In this document: positions 46,406 through 59,480 of the stretch, in pieces | How the letters are laid out: every line of letters starts with the position of its first letter | Numbering within the stretch: the first letter of the stretch is position 1 | Assembly: GCA_039881145.1 (NCBI GenBank) | Contig: JAYKKI010000091.1 | Location: forward strand, 62,001-126,000 | Reading direction: 5' to 3' | DNA length: 64,000 nucleotides | Source of the DNA: Druceiella hillmani | Taxonomy: Eukaryota > Arthropoda > Insecta > Lepidoptera > Hepialidae | The notes under the pieces: generated by a model | What the model was told of the DNA's origin: nothing | The model's input: the letters and a program-made list of their open reading frames with translations, nothing else | Databases searched by the model: none | Position numbers and translations under genes: made by a program

Positions 46406-47802
46406 CTGAAATAAATATACGCATTCTATAATTTCACAAAAATTTGCAAGTTCAATACAGAAATAATGTCAGATTTTTTTTGAGCATGTTCCTTTCGAAC
46501 ATTTAACTCGAAATATTGAATAAAAATAAAGCTACTCCCAAAATCAATATCACAGCTCAGTGCCCATAAAAACTGAATCCGTCAATTTAATGTTTACAAT
46601 AAAATTAATTTTGAAATAAAATTAATATTTGGAACAAATATTTAAATAAGACGTCCTTTTCGTTACAAACTTCTGATTAGTTGACATTTTCCCCAAAACT
46701 CAGAATATTTTCCCTGAACTTCCTTTCTTTTTCAAGAAGGAGAACTTTAACGCGAAGTCGTTCATGTCGTTGTAGTGATTCCGGTTAAAGCGAAATCACC
46801 GGCAATAATATGGCATTGTTTACTTAAGGATTATTTTTTTCATTTTTTACTCACACTGGTAGCGGATGCAGTCATGGAACACGTATTTCAAATAATTTTG
46901 ATGACACGAGTTTTGCCTAATACATTAAAATTATTTACTTTTTTCTTTACATGATGTACAAACAATTTCGTTTTGCAATGATTTTTTATTTTTTTGAAAC
47001 TATTAGTATCTATAATTCGTTCATTGTGATAAATGGTTTGTTACAAAACTACTTAAGAATTCGCATTTAAAAAAGTAACATAGCTGGAATTTTTGAAATT
47101 GATGAAAAATATTAACGCTTATGAGCTTATTGAAATATGTTTTTTATTTAACTTTTTAGATTGCAGCATTGAGAGAAATGCGTACATTTTGAAGATACAC
47201 ATAGTCGAAGTAAAATAATGTCGAAGTTTGTAATAATTATTATAATTGTCAATGTTCGATTTGTTCTTACATTATGTATGTAGTGTACTATTATGTATGT
47301 AGTGTAGACGAAAATGTTTCGACGCATAAATAACTTTTCACGAAATGTTATGACATCAATTGTAATTTAATTGGCTAGTTGCTAAATTAAGAAATTGATT
47401 TGATACTGGAGTGAAACAAAGAAACTTATCCATAATAATATACTTTTATATTTGAAAATGGCTTGCATAACTTGAACAAAATAAGTTGAAAAGAATATAT
47501 CCGGCCATAATGAAGACGATGACACCTGAGGATAAGGTTGATGATGATTAATATGACGTTTACAAAGACAATCGCATTAGGAAATACATAAAAATAAAAT
47601 GACGTAAACTTCTCTGAACATACTTATATAAAATTGATTAAAGATTTTTAGAAATTCAATCTTATTTTATTATCAGCCTTACGTATTTAAAAAAGTATCT
47701 CCTTATTATATACCTATGTTTAAAAATAATAATGACGACTTGTAATAAAAACACTCAGCGCTAAAATCGGCACTAGAAACATCAAAATTCCTTAAAATAT
47801 TT

Positions 47803-47868
<66 letters not shown>

Positions 47869-49464
47869 CTAGCTTGATGATATGGCAACAGGTCGTTTAA
47901 AACAAAACACGTGGAAAGGGAATTTTTTTATTAGCACTAGGTATTTACTTTTACTTGGCTTCGTACTTATTCCTACTAACAAAGAAAATATTAATATTTA
48001 GATAAATAGCGACGTAGTCTGAATTTAATACATATAGTTATTGATTTCTAAAATGGATAAAGAAATTTTTCTGTATTAATTCTTGAAATATTATGACTAT
48101 TCTTTCTATAATTAATTTATTATCATTTATAAATAATTTCTGACAATGCTAATTTAAAAATTATGCACATTATTAAAAAGGAAAATATCATATTTTCTTG
48201 AAACATTTAGCATGTATAAATAAAACATGATGCGATTAAAATAATCTATAAAATGTCGGAGGCAATAAAAAATATTATTCAAATTTAAATTAATTTTTTA
48301 TTTCTTTTGAACGCTACTTTTGTTCTTCGAAAAAGTATTTCGTCAAATTTATATGGTTAAATTCTTTTATTCTTCTTTTAATTCTAATACGACACATTAT
48401 TTTACTTCAAATATTTTAGATTCTATTTCTTCTAATACTTTTTTTCATCGCGAATATAACTGGGTTTTAATCTATTTTGTTTAGAATCCGTGAACATTTA
48501 AATGGCATTATTATGTATCTCCCATCTCAATAAGTTAGGTTTTATGAACTATCTGTCTTTCATGAGCACACGTTGATAATTTGAACCAACCATTTGTCGT
48601 CATAATGTGACAAATTATCTGTTAATTAATTTCATTATAATTATAATTAATTTCATTATAATTTATTAATAAACTACCGACCTGACGGAATATACTATCT
48701 TGAACTTAAATATATAAATTTCAATAGAGGAATTTATATTGTACTATTCCCACTAATTTATTTATAATCTATATCTTAACATACGATTAAAATTAATTAT
48801 GTCAAAAACTATAAACGAATAGTTAAATTTTAAGTGAAGATAGAAGAGAGTCTATAGAATTAATTAGAAAATAAGAGATTAAAAAACAAGAGTCTATTTT
48901 TATATATTATCACATCTAATTGGTGAATAATTATTTTTCGCATTAGTTTTTTAAAATAAATATTTAACGACTTAATCATTATACTAAAATGATTTGATAA
49001 CTTTTTTGGATGACACATAAATTCATCGTCTTAAAATTGAGAATATAATGTACTATAAGTTAGAACATTTGCATTTAATTAAGTAATACTCTATCTAATC
49101 ATTTATTTGAAGCATATAGTGGAAAACTGATTATTTTCTGGTAGGGATAAAACAATCTTGAGAGATGGTTTTGTCATATATTTCTTTTGATCAGGTTTGT
49201 CTGATAATTAAATACACAATTATATAATGAAACTAAAAGAAATTGAAACAGTCGAAATTTTTTGAATGAAATGTTTCTCGTAAATTTACCATTTTACAAA
49301 AGTATTTCCGGTCGTTTATTATTAAGTCACATTGTTAAAGAACAAAAGGAAATATATGTTAATTTGTACAAACTATAATAATTTTTGATATATAAATGTG
49401 TTTTTTTACAAGTTAACCTTTTCAAAGACGCGGAATGATTGAAAATATTTTGCATGGATGTGAT
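46406..49464. other. gene-poor AT-rich stretch
   Basis: Apart from the charged frame near 46700-46800 mentioned under 46093-46405, only simple repeats are seen: a TA array at 47804-47865 and a 19-bp direct repeat (TAATTAATTTCATTATAAT) at 48627-48665. Confidence 0.4.
47804..47865. repeat. (TA)n microsatellite
   Basis: About 60 bp of TA. Confidence 0.95.
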
Positions 49465-49476
49465 TTATATATATGC

Positions 49477-49538
<62 letters not shown>

Positions 49539-49539
49539 T

Positions 49540-49575
<36 letters not shown>

Positions 49576-49594
49576 CATATATATATGTATATGT
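49465..49594. repeat. (TA)n array with TTTA and TATG interruptions
   Basis: About 130 bp. Confidence 0.95.
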
Positions 49595-50588
49595 ACACAT
49601 ACAGTATTTTAAAGGGATTCTATTAGTGTTTGTAGCATGTTGCCGATTCTAAGTTAGTCTTACGTTGAATGTTTGTGGCTTCTTAATTTGCTGAATAAAA
49701 TGCAAAATATTTGTGGTATAACAAATATAAATAAATAATTTTTTTGGCGTAGACACTGTTTAAGATCCTCTAAACAAATATCAAGATCGTAAGCTTGGTT
49801 GTCACGCTGTTGCTTAAAACGACAATAAGACACAATGTTATTTAATATTTTGGGAAACGATAAGATCATAGTAATATAATTGTTTTCTTAATTCAAGTAA
49901 TTTATTGTATATAAAGAGAGATAGTATAATAATGACTTGTATATAAAGAGTATATCAAAACTTCCTAGCCAGGGTCTTTTCGGACCCTACTAGCAATTAT
50001 CCTTTCAGAGGTAAATTTCAACAATAAAAGAATTAATGTTTAATAATAACAATTATTGTAGATATATCAACAACACACCTTAAAAAGGAAAGAAGATTAA
50101 TTTGGCATATTGTTACTTATTTACTATTAGAGTCTCGATTTAAATGATATCTGTAATATTTTCTTGATATTTTCAGCATTTAATAAAACTATGAAAAATT
50201 CGACTGTAATAAAATAATTAAGAGAACATTTAGTTTCACATCAACTAAAGACTTGACATCCCAAAATGGATCATCTCTATGAAACTAATTGCCGTATAAA
50301 AAATGACATGTAAAATTCATTATTAAGTAAGAATCAACAAATAGAATGACTAATTATTTTTTAAAAATACTTGTATTATTTGAGTGGCTATGAAAATCGA
50401 TTTTGAACCAGGTGAATATTCTGTTGTAAATTTATCATCTATTTATAGTCATATAGGTAATAAAAGCTCTTTTAGGTGCAGAAACTAGGCCCAACACTTT
50501 GGATGAAGTCTCATTTTGCTAGAGAGAGTAAAGAGAATAATTTTTTTCTATTTTTTATACGCCCCCCGTATTTATTTCATCCCAGACG

Positions 50589-50589
<1 letters not shown>
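49595..50589. other. no gene recognised
   Basis: A GGGTC/GACCC hairpin with TTTTCG loop lies near 49973-49989, and a short direct repeat CTTGTATATAAAGAG lies near 49905-49950. Neither is assigned a role. Confidence 0.35.
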
Positions 50590-50668
<79 letters not shown>

Positions 50669-50669
50669 T
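50590..50669. repeat. (TA)n microsatellite
   Basis: About 80 bp of nearly pure TA. Confidence 0.95.
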
Positions 50670-50849
50670 TTCTTCTGTTTCCGATTTTAATTATTAGTTA
50701 CATTCTTTAGAGGGTAGCCATTATAACATTCAACATACAGTGGGTACCCTTTGAAGAAAACATGCTATATGTACATTGATATATGACGCTCCGTTCTGCG
50801 TGCAACTGAAAAATTATCAAATAAGTATCGACTCCCTCCTAAAATACAA

Positions 50850-51045
50850 AAAAATTATTATTTTAATTCTACGTGTAATTATGTTTTGAAATTTACACCT
50901 CTGAAAAACATAGTAGACAATTTAAATTTTGCAAATAATTGAATAGAAATACTACGGACTATAAAATATTTATAAGTGCCGAAATATGTACACAAGACTC
51001 ACAGAGCGAGTTATTCTCGTGTTTGATAGGTTATTATTTTTCTTT
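50850..51045 (+). repeat. GGGTTCCG repeat family, 3' end
   Basis: TTATAAGTGCCGAAATATGT near 50970 and CGAGTTATTCTCGTGTTTGA near 51018 match the 3' tail of the copies ending at 43300 and 39765. The 5' half is not visible. Confidence 0.6.
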
Positions 51046-51228
51046 TAATGTATAGAAATTGCTTTTTTTAGCTGTATATAGATTGTATAATAAAGATTGC
51101 GGATATAATTTAAAGTACAAGAAGATTATTTCAATAACAAAACTATGAGGTGCTACACAATTTTTTCCTTATTAATTAAGTCCAAAATATTTGAAGATAT
51201 GTTTCACTTTAATATCTTTTCTTCTTTT

Positions 51229-51811
51229 TAACCAACTTCAAAATGGGAGGAGATTCTCAATTCGTCGGAATCTTTTTTTTATGTATATCTAGCGATAATT
51301 TTATATCTAGTGAGATCCGATTCGATTTTGATGATTCTCTTTTTATTCGAAAGAAGGTGCTATAGGTGTAGTCCCATGTAAATATGATGATGAAGTCCGG
51401 AAGTGAACGGCGGAACTCCTTAACGAATGGCAGTAAATCAACAATAATTCAAGATATTCGCTAAGGGTAGCTATTTTGCAAAATAACTATACAACTTACC
51501 AGCTCAGGGTCTGACGGTAAGTTCTGGATATGAACAATGGAACTCCTTAACGGATATTAGTAAATCAACTTTGATTAGAGATATTTGCTACCAGCACTTG
51601 TTGCTTTGTAAATAACTAAACCGTCGATCAGGTCAGAGTCTGATGATGAGTTCTGGAGATGATCCTTAACGGAGGGTTCTGCTGGTCACTGTGCTGGTAC
51701 CGACTTCAAAAATAAGTAACCTATTTTTTTATTAGAAATAAGCACGTACTTATTTTGAGTTAATCATTTTTTGCTTTTTAGCACCTGCCTTTTTGAAGTC
51801 TGTTTTTTTTT
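51229..51811 (+). mobile_element. TIR repeat element, copy C
   Basis: Starts AACCAACTTCAAAATGGGAG with ATTCTCAATTCGTCGGAATC following, and ends CCTTTTTGAAGTCTGTTTTT near 51807. It has about three tandem units (from 51385), the GTGCTGGTACC junction and the AATAAGCACGTACTTATTT module, but lacks the GCTAGCTTTTGCCCG segment present in A and B. Non-coding. Confidence 0.8.
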
Positions 51812-51981
51812 AAATATTTATTAGATAACGTAGTAAATTATATAGAATTAGGACCAAACTACATTAATGCGTATAATTGTAGATATCTTGGTTGTGATAA
51901 TAGATAAACATTTTCTACTTTAAGAGATCTTGTGGAGGTTACTATGTCAATTTATACATCTAAATATACTAGACACATATA

Positions 51982-52028
<47 letters not shown>

Positions 52029-53099
52029 CGTATATGTATAACCAAATTTCATTTACTTACTGGATGAAAAACTCCTAAACTCAAACCCTCACCCTTGCAT
52101 CGTATCCAAGTAACGCAACTATGTTGGCTGTGGTTATAAACCTCATGTGCTCACTGCATGGAAATACGCCTTCCTAGTTTTGTTTCGTTTGTGTGTTCTG
52201 CTTTGCTCGGCACAATTAGCTTTTTCAAACTATCACAGTTATGTGTCGATAATTATATAGTATCCTTCCAAAAGCAGATAGTAGGATACCATGTACTATT
52301 TAAGAATTTCAGGATATGCTCATCAGTTTAAAGTGTGATCCAAGGAATACTTACCATAATTTGATAAGACTTCAAAAACTTTGATGTCCTAACAATAAGC
52401 AGTTTCAACGACTCGATCTGGGTGCTATATAGGGTAAGATACCTTAAGGCACAAGATTCTGTAACTAATTTTAGTTAGATATCTTTGTATGTTTAATTAA
52501 TAAAGCTGCTTTGCTCATAAATGATATTGCAGAATTTGTGAAATATTGTGGTGACCTGGCGGGCCCTCGAGATTAGAAAGCGACTGAAAGTTTAGTGATT
52601 TACTATGCGGCAAAGCAGCCGCATTGTCAAATTTCAGACATTGGCAATATAACCGAGCGACGCTAAACCTTTTTAGATAATCATGCCATTTTGTGAAATG
52701 CTAGGTGTTTACTTCTGGATATTACAATTTTAGTGCAAGATTTGTAATACAATGTACATAATATTTCTTGATATAAATTGAAAAGTATTAAAATTAAACA
52801 GTAAATAGACAATATATAATAGAACAGATTATAAAAATGACGTTTTTATTTCATAATTACACTTTTTTTTCATTTTGTATCTCTTGTTGCATAGTTGTAT
52901 AGATTGCACGAACCGAGTTTCAAGCTCTTTAAAATAGAAAAATGTTTACGTGTTTTCCTAACAGAACATTTCAATTTATTTGTCAATTAACTACAAATTA
53001 TTACGCTATCCGTAGTATTTCTTAATAGATCTCATTTGACAGAGTATTATATGCTTTCCCCTATGTTAATTTCAATGAGCCTATAAGTATAAATTGGCT
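51812..53099. other. no gene recognised
   Basis: Contains a TA array (51977-52026) and a small perfect hairpin at 52605-52624 (ATGCGGC / GCCGCAT, 6-nt loop). Slightly GC-richer sequence at 52080-52210 shows no coding motif. Confidence 0.4.
51977..52026. repeat. (TA)n microsatellite
   Basis: About 50 bp of TA with one TTTTA break. Confidence 0.9.
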
Positions 53100-53345
53100 T
53101 ATAACCAAAAATTGTGATACTTCTGGTCTCCAAAGAAGTCTGTGAAGATCTCTAAATTTTGCCAAAATGGATTCTGGAAATCCACAATTTTTCTTTTGGT
53201 TCTGAATAATGGCATATAAAAATATAGGGAAAGTCAAAAATAGATTAAATACCTTTAAGGGAGAGATGCTAACTAAATTTAAAAAACGCCAGAACGCGTC
53301 CTATTTGCCTCAGTCAAAAGTCAAATGTCCCGTAGAAAGTAAATA
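53100..53345. repeat. weakly conserved dispersed repeat, partner near 59280-59480
   Basis: AGATCTCTAAATTTT, AAAAAACGCCAGAACGCG and CAGTCAAAAGTC blocks recur in the same order as AGGTCTCTAAATTTT, AAAAAACGGCAAAGCGCG and GCGTCAAAAGTT at 59331-59459. Confidence 0.45.
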
Positions 53346-53784
53346 CAATACGATTGTGTTAATTATATGTTGATGAATATTCTCAAAAAACGGTATGCAC
53401 AGTAACATTTATTGTCATAAAAATATTTAACCTAAATTCTGTGCTGATTATTTTCTTTCAATTTTCATATCTTTTATGGTACAGTTTTCTAGCCTACAAT
53501 ATGGTTTTATTTTGTTGTTGTGACGATACATTTTATTGGATTTCATTTCGATTGCGTTCAAGAACATTAGGCATCTGTACCATGAGACACCCAATAATTT
53601 TAAGGGTGAATTGCTCATTAAATAAATTATTATTTTAATTTTTTCCGATACAATTAGGTACCTGAAAAAATTACATTTGATATGTGATGTGTGTTACAAA
53701 TCTGAAAAAAAGAGTATCTCAACCAAAAGGAGTATCTCAACAAAGAGCTAATATAATGATAAAGGAAGAAATTTTTTTTATTTC
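53346..53784. other. no gene recognised
   Basis: A 65-codon plus frame (53441-53638), hydrophobic at its start, shows no family resemblance. Confidence 0.35.
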
Positions 53785-53960
53785 TTAGGTTCCCTTTCGT
53801 GCTTGCGGAAAATTTCACCCAACAGAAACGCAATCCCTGAATATGCTTTTACGTCTGACATTTACTCTGCAGGAACACGTGAATCTTCAAGTAATATTTA
53901 TTGTACGGTAGACCCAGCTCTAAACCCAGCAGCTAAATAAAGAAAAATAGAGAAAATTCA
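53785..53960 (+). repeat. GGGTTCCG repeat family, 5' fragment
   Basis: TTAGGTTCCCTTTCGTGCTT at about 53787 and the GGAACACGTGAATCTTCAAG and GTAGACCCAG blocks follow the order in the copy at 39283 (GGAATACGTGGAGTTATCAAG, GTCTACAGTCCC). The matching 3' end may be 55985-56115. Confidence 0.45.
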
Positions 53961-54311
53961 TCAGTTTTATGATAAAATATTTTCTAAGTAGGATTTGAAC
54001 TTATGTCGTTTAAGTCATAGTTTAAATGAAAATATCAATAGATATATTATAGTGACTGTAGTTTCTTCTTGCAGAACTTATATAGGATATGTAATTACAA
54101 TTAGAAAAAGACCAAATTTCAAAAGATTTCAGTACTTTAATCGACGCACAATTTGAAGTGAATAAATACGAGAAAGGGAAAAAAAGAAAGCAAAATGCTC
54201 ATTTAAAAGATGAATTGTTAATTGGTTACGAACTCGAGAGTTTCTGGTCATCTTGAAAATTCTGTATCGTTTTGAAAGTCGGTAAACCATACGTGTTGTT
54301 ACCCAATCGAT
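53961..54311. other. no gene recognised
   Basis: AT-rich with nothing supported. Confidence 0.35.
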
Positions 54312-54600
54312 GTAGCTCGCAAATTACATAGAAATTCTTCCCCTTGGACTAACATATAGAGCGGTAACATATCTTGTTTAACAATTTTTACTTGGCGCGT
54401 GAGTTTGTTTTTATTTTAAAGTGTGAGTTTGTTTTTTTAATTTTATGATCATCTATCACTATTGAGATGTATGGTAATATAGGAGACAGTAGGGTAATTA
54501 AATGTTGTGTGATTCCAAATAACCTAATTGTACATTATTTAAATCGCATTTTGGAAATGACGATCGGAATATAATTTTATTATAATGGTACACAAGAATA
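54312..54600. repeat. dispersed repeat, partner at 41525-41800
   Basis: Direct-orientation copy of the repeat at 41525-41800. A 24-bp local duplication of the GTGAGTTTGTTTTT segment is specific to this copy. Confidence 0.8.
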
Positions 54601-55984
54601 AAATCGGTAAGTTGTTGCTAAATTGACAATTGGTGAATTATTTTTACAGTAAAAATTTTAGATTACCTGAATAAAAATTCATTGTTCAGTAGATAAAATA
54701 TCGTTATTATTACCAAACATGCTTTTTTGTCCAATGTATAAAACATTGGACGATAATGGCTTCCCCATTTTTCTTCCATCTGTTATCCGTGTCATCTAAT
54801 TACAGTCTGGTGCAATTGCCTTTGTTCACCCAAGCTTTAGGTTGCCGGACACATGCTATGGTGTCTAGGAAGTTTAGAACTTTCTTTACCTAAAAGCTTG
54901 CAATTATTTGTTTTACGCCATTTACTAATTTTGTTTCCTGCTCCAATTCCTTTCTCTGTGAAATAAAGGGTTGCATTTAAAGAAATACGTTCATCTTATC
55001 TATTTGTTTATATACAGAGTATAAGTAAACGAACTTATAATATCTACTGTGTAAAAAGAAAAAAGTAAAATATTTAAAAGGTATAGTAAGTAAATACAAA
55101 ATTATTATGTCATACTCGTATTTCTAATTACAATACAGGTTACGCAGTCGTTTCTAAATGCTGGGGAAGTGTTAATTGCAAATCTTTGATGAATTAATTT
55201 GTATATAATGAGCTATATATTTCTAAATTATAACTGACTTATAAATTCTCAATTTTAACTTTGGTACGATAATTGGTAGGAAAACAGGGCATAGACAAAT
55301 AAGTGTATTCAGGATTTAAATGTATTACATTAGAGCAAACAATTATATGTCAGTTTTAGCGAAGGTTCTAACATAATTTTGTTTTTTACTCTAGAGTTTA
55401 TATCATATACCTGCTCTTAAAATTTCCAACATTACCCTCTTTCAATAACTCTGAAAACTTATTCAGGCATACCATAAGCGGTTTTCCATTTGTTTACTTA
55501 CAATGAAAAAAATGGAATCTTTAGAAGGTCAGCCACGTGCCTACAATATGTGACATACATATTGTGGGTACGTGGATGATCCTGATATTTTTCTCAGAAA
55601 TCGTTTGAGAAAGACTTTAAATTTGGTATAGTGATGTTAACTCGCTTACGAATATATCTTTATATCTTAGAGTAGCAAATAAATGAAATAAAAATTTTAA
55701 TATGTTTTATACCATAAAGGGCGGCAATTGGAAATATTATAGAGATGATTCCAAATCAATATTTTCAGAGCTTTCCGAAAGATATTTCTGGATATATAGT
55801 TGAAAATTTGCAAAAGATATATCATCTCTGAAACGCCTAGATTCAAAATTGTGAAAGAAAACAGCGTTACCAATAGAAGTAACAATGTTTAAGGCAAAAC
55901 TATCTTGGTGCTGAATCCCATAATTTCTGAGAAATATACGATAGGTTTACTCGCCTAACCCGTAAAGGATAAACTAGGCAATTT
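54601..55984. other. no gene; one hairpin
   Basis: Arms 55533-55551 and 55557-55575 (CCACGTGCCTACAATATGT and its near complement, two mismatches) surround GACAT. A 62-codon minus frame (55697-55885) is unrecognised. Confidence 0.45.
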
Positions 55985-56115
55985 ATTTATATGTTGAAAA
56001 ATAATATTAATAGCGGGAAGTCGTTTATTCCAAATGACGTAAAGTACATTAAATAACTATAAGGGCCTAAGTGTGTACGGTACTTTCTTAGTGCGGGTTC
56101 TGCCACCACTTAAGT
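55985..56115 (+). repeat. GGGTTCCG repeat family, 3' fragment
   Basis: GGCCTAAGTGTGTACGGTAC followed by CTTAGTGCGGGTTCTGCC resembles the family's tail (GCCGAAATGTGTACGGAACC type). Confidence 0.4.
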
Positions 56116-56935
56116 ACTGGTAGGGGCAAATTTTATTTACCCCATTACTCAATTATCCACATACATTATTAAAATATTAACTTTATCACATTTGCCTAAA
56201 GTGATATATTTACTCATTGAAAGTAATACTTTCTCGAAATCAATTTTGGTTTTCTACCAAGATAAAATATCTTTCGTTTATTATTTGCGTATGGAGCTTA
56301 TATTTTTTAAATATAACCTCTAAATGTTTGTCCTACACTATAATATTAGGAATTATCTCTGTATTTAACCTACGTAATTCTCCTTTTTACAAATTGATTC
56401 ATTCAGTCGAAAGTAACTCTTAATATAAAGAATTGTTTACAAATATTCACTCATATAGTAGAAATTATCTGCATAAAGTAATATAAATCGATTTTGTTGT
56501 ACGTAATTTGTTTGAAAGTTTGACGTTAACTATCATCAACCGAGCGCTCTTGGCCTGTTTGTATATCATAATAAAATATTCTTTAAATTTTGATATTTTT
56601 CCTATAAGAGTTCGATCTCGTAAGTCAAAAGTTATTATCAAAACCATTGCAATAAATAATAAGATTATAATTATTAAATGCAGATAATCATTAAAAAGTA
56701 ATATATTTTTAAATTCATAATAGATTATCGTTCGTTAATAGATTTATGTACTGCTAATGTTTGAATGAAATCATTGTCGATTATTATTTTTAATAAGTCT
56801 AATGAAATTTACATATTTCGAGAATATTTCACAAAAATGTACTTTGTGGATATCACAACTTACAAATTTCACGGTGATCTTAACATACTCGTACTTTAAT
56901 AGATCATAGTCCCCGGGATCTAAAACCCAGAAAAT
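56116..56935. other. no gene recognised
   Basis: Only the 13-bp echo of the 38.5-kb island, GCGCTCTTGGCCT at 56544-56556, stands out. Confidence 0.35.
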
Positions 56936-56998
56936 AAAAACATACACATACACACACAAACACAAACATATACAAATATATACATATATATATATATG

Positions 56999-57039
<41 letters not shown>

Positions 57040-57054
57040 ACATATATATGCATG

Positions 57055-57110
<56 letters not shown>
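56936..57110. repeat. (CA)n then long interrupted (TA)n array
   Basis: About 35 bp of CA-rich repeat followed by about 140 bp of TA with TG/CA interruptions. Tyr-Ile frames on the minus strand come from this. Confidence 0.95.
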
Positions 57111-57112
<2 letters not shown>

Positions 57113-57549
57113 AAATATAACCCTTCGACTGTCAAACATTCAAAGGCATAAAATACACCATCATCAATATAGTCTATATAAATATAGTTATTTTTACAAT
57201 TCCGTAGAACGATAAAATGAAATGATCATTACTATATTAGGTAAAAGTATAATACTGTTACTTATGCTAATTATTAATAAATTATTTTCAACTTTTTCAT
57301 ATTAATTAACATAATAAGTACCGATATAATATAGATTATTGGAAAAGATGAATTATGAAAAGTAAATAATTAGTAACTTCTTTACTACAAAGTATTATGT
57401 AAGTTCATATAAATGTAAGTTCGTATAAATGTAAGTTCTCGTCATTTTTCCATTTCATTCATATATATATTAGCGTCGATTTTTTTTGTTTAAATCACAC
57501 AGCCTATTGAAAGTTAACTTTCACTTTCGTTAACGCATTAATTATTACT
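57111..57549. other. no gene recognised
   Basis: AT-rich. A GTAAGTTC..TATAAAT motif is repeated at 57400-57435. Confidence 0.35.
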
Positions 57550-57600
57550 AGCGTGACCCGTGCGAAGTCTTCGCATTATTTATTCCATTATGAAGCTCAG
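57550..57600 (+). repeat. lepidopteran-type repeat terminus
   Basis: ACTAGCGTGACCCGTGCGAAG at 57549 followed by CTTCGCA resembles the end of another abundant lepidopteran interspersed repeat (CTAGC.GACCCGTGCGAA type). The rest of the element is not delimited. Confidence 0.35.
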
Positions 57601-59166
57601 ATGACAGATCAAACAAATATTTTACTAAAATTGACATATAGAGGCGCAAGTATGAAAACCATTGAGCTAAAGCGCCACTTTATTTATACATGAGTGGATT
57701 TGAAATTAAACAAAAATCTTACCGACCGTCAATCATATTGACGTTGAGCCGTTAGATGGCAGCATTGCTGTTTTGTGTATATAATTTTAATAATTAATTA
57801 TGCAAGCCGATCTACGACAATATCTTGCAGAGCGTCACCATTATTGGAGAGGTGATTGGAAAATATACCTGTTGGCCTATGATACGGGTTTTTTTTGGAA
57901 AGTTTTAAAATTGGTAATTAGTCCATTCCAGACGACTTAGCATCCTTTTCCATACTTTACATGATCAAGTTAAGTTTTTTGAATAACAACTTCAACACTT
58001 GAGCCCTTCGTCGTTAAATTAACGTTTACTTTTGATTGTTCAGACGGAGCCTCATGATGGAAAGATTAAGAGATCAAGTGCGAAAAAGCAGACATAGGAG
58101 ACAAATATAAATTTCCAACTTTGTGTACTGAATAATAGAATATTCAAATTATTTTATTAGTTCAGCGAGATCATAAATTTTGTGGCATGTTTGGCAGGAA
58201 ACAATTTTGGAATGAAAATCAAGAACGTTTTAAATCCATCCGAATTTTAAAAAATATGAAATAAATAGTATCAAGTTCTAAGAATAAAAAGTGTGGGGAA
58301 TCTGTCGATTTTTACCCAGGTATGTTAAAAATATTGTTAGAACGAATTGAAACATTTCCTCTTGTAAAGTGACTGAAAAATTTCCTTTTAAAATTGTATA
58401 ATAATAAATGCAAGGCGTTCCAAAATTATGTAATACAATAATTGGAATTTCCCAAATAATATTGTGTATAGGATAAATGAAAAAAAAAAGCATTTCAAAC
58501 AATTAGTGTTTAGTAATTTCAAATAATTTGATGACATTTTATATATAGTGTCAGAATATCGCAATATTTAATGGTTTATATACGATCAATAATATTCTTT
58601 ATTTATTGTTCAATAAATACCCTTTTTCTATTAAGCTTTCTCGTTTTTGCATATAGGTATCTTATTGTAGCATCAAACGTCTTGGGTTTTTGTTCTCTTA
58701 GTGTTTAGGTACTGTCATTACATTATATTTCCATGATGATAAATGCCACGTTCTGTAGATATTATGTGTTAAGATTTCGTAGACGATTCAATAAAAAAAA
58801 TAGTAATAAAAGAGTGTTAATGCAATAAAATTATATACGATCACCTCTACTTCGAACACGAGAATCACAATCAGCGGCGGAAAATTCAAATCAGAATCAC
58901 AGATATTAAGTTCGCAGAGATTTGACAGTGTAGAATAAATTTACTCCGCAGCAAGGAGATATAATATTAAGATATTTAGTCTCGCAATAAATGCAGACAT
59001 TTTTATGCTTTTAACTAAAACATATTATTAGCAGAAAACTTAAATACACTCAAGGGTTAACTTGTGAACATTCATATGTGGTATTTTTCTATTTTAATAA
59101 TAAGTTCTTTTATTTAAAATTAAAATTTTATGGAGGTATGGATACATATATGCATGCATGTGCGTG

Positions 59167-59198
<32 letters not shown>

Positions 59199-59279
59199 GG
59201 ATGGTTTCATCTAAATAATTTAGAAATCTATGGTATGTTTTTATAACAGCGTGAATAAACATTTATAAAATTAGGTCCA
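57601..59279. other. no gene recognised
   Basis: Contains GTTAGATGGCAGCA near 57755, a TA array at 59166-59199 and a 74-codon minus frame (58278-58502) without motifs. Confidence 0.35.
59166..59199. repeat. (TA)n microsatellite
   Basis: About 34 bp of TA preceded by GCATGCATGTGCG. Confidence 0.9.
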
Positions 59280-59480
59280 TATTTATCTATACCTTTCGGA
59301 ATTACTGGTACAGGTAACCAAAATATCTACGAAGGTCTCTAAATTTTTTTTTTTGGTATGAGACTAATTGACATACAAAGGGATGTCAAAATGAAGGGTT
59401 TCGAAATCGGATGAATAAAAAAACGGCAAAGCGCGAGCTTGGTTTGGGCGTCAAAAGTTCGTATCTCCATTTGAATTGGA
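59280..59480. repeat. weakly conserved dispersed repeat, partner near 53100-53345
   Basis: See blocks listed for 53100-53345. The overlapping 109-codon minus frame (59339-59668) looks like a chance frame across the repeat. Confidence 0.45.
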
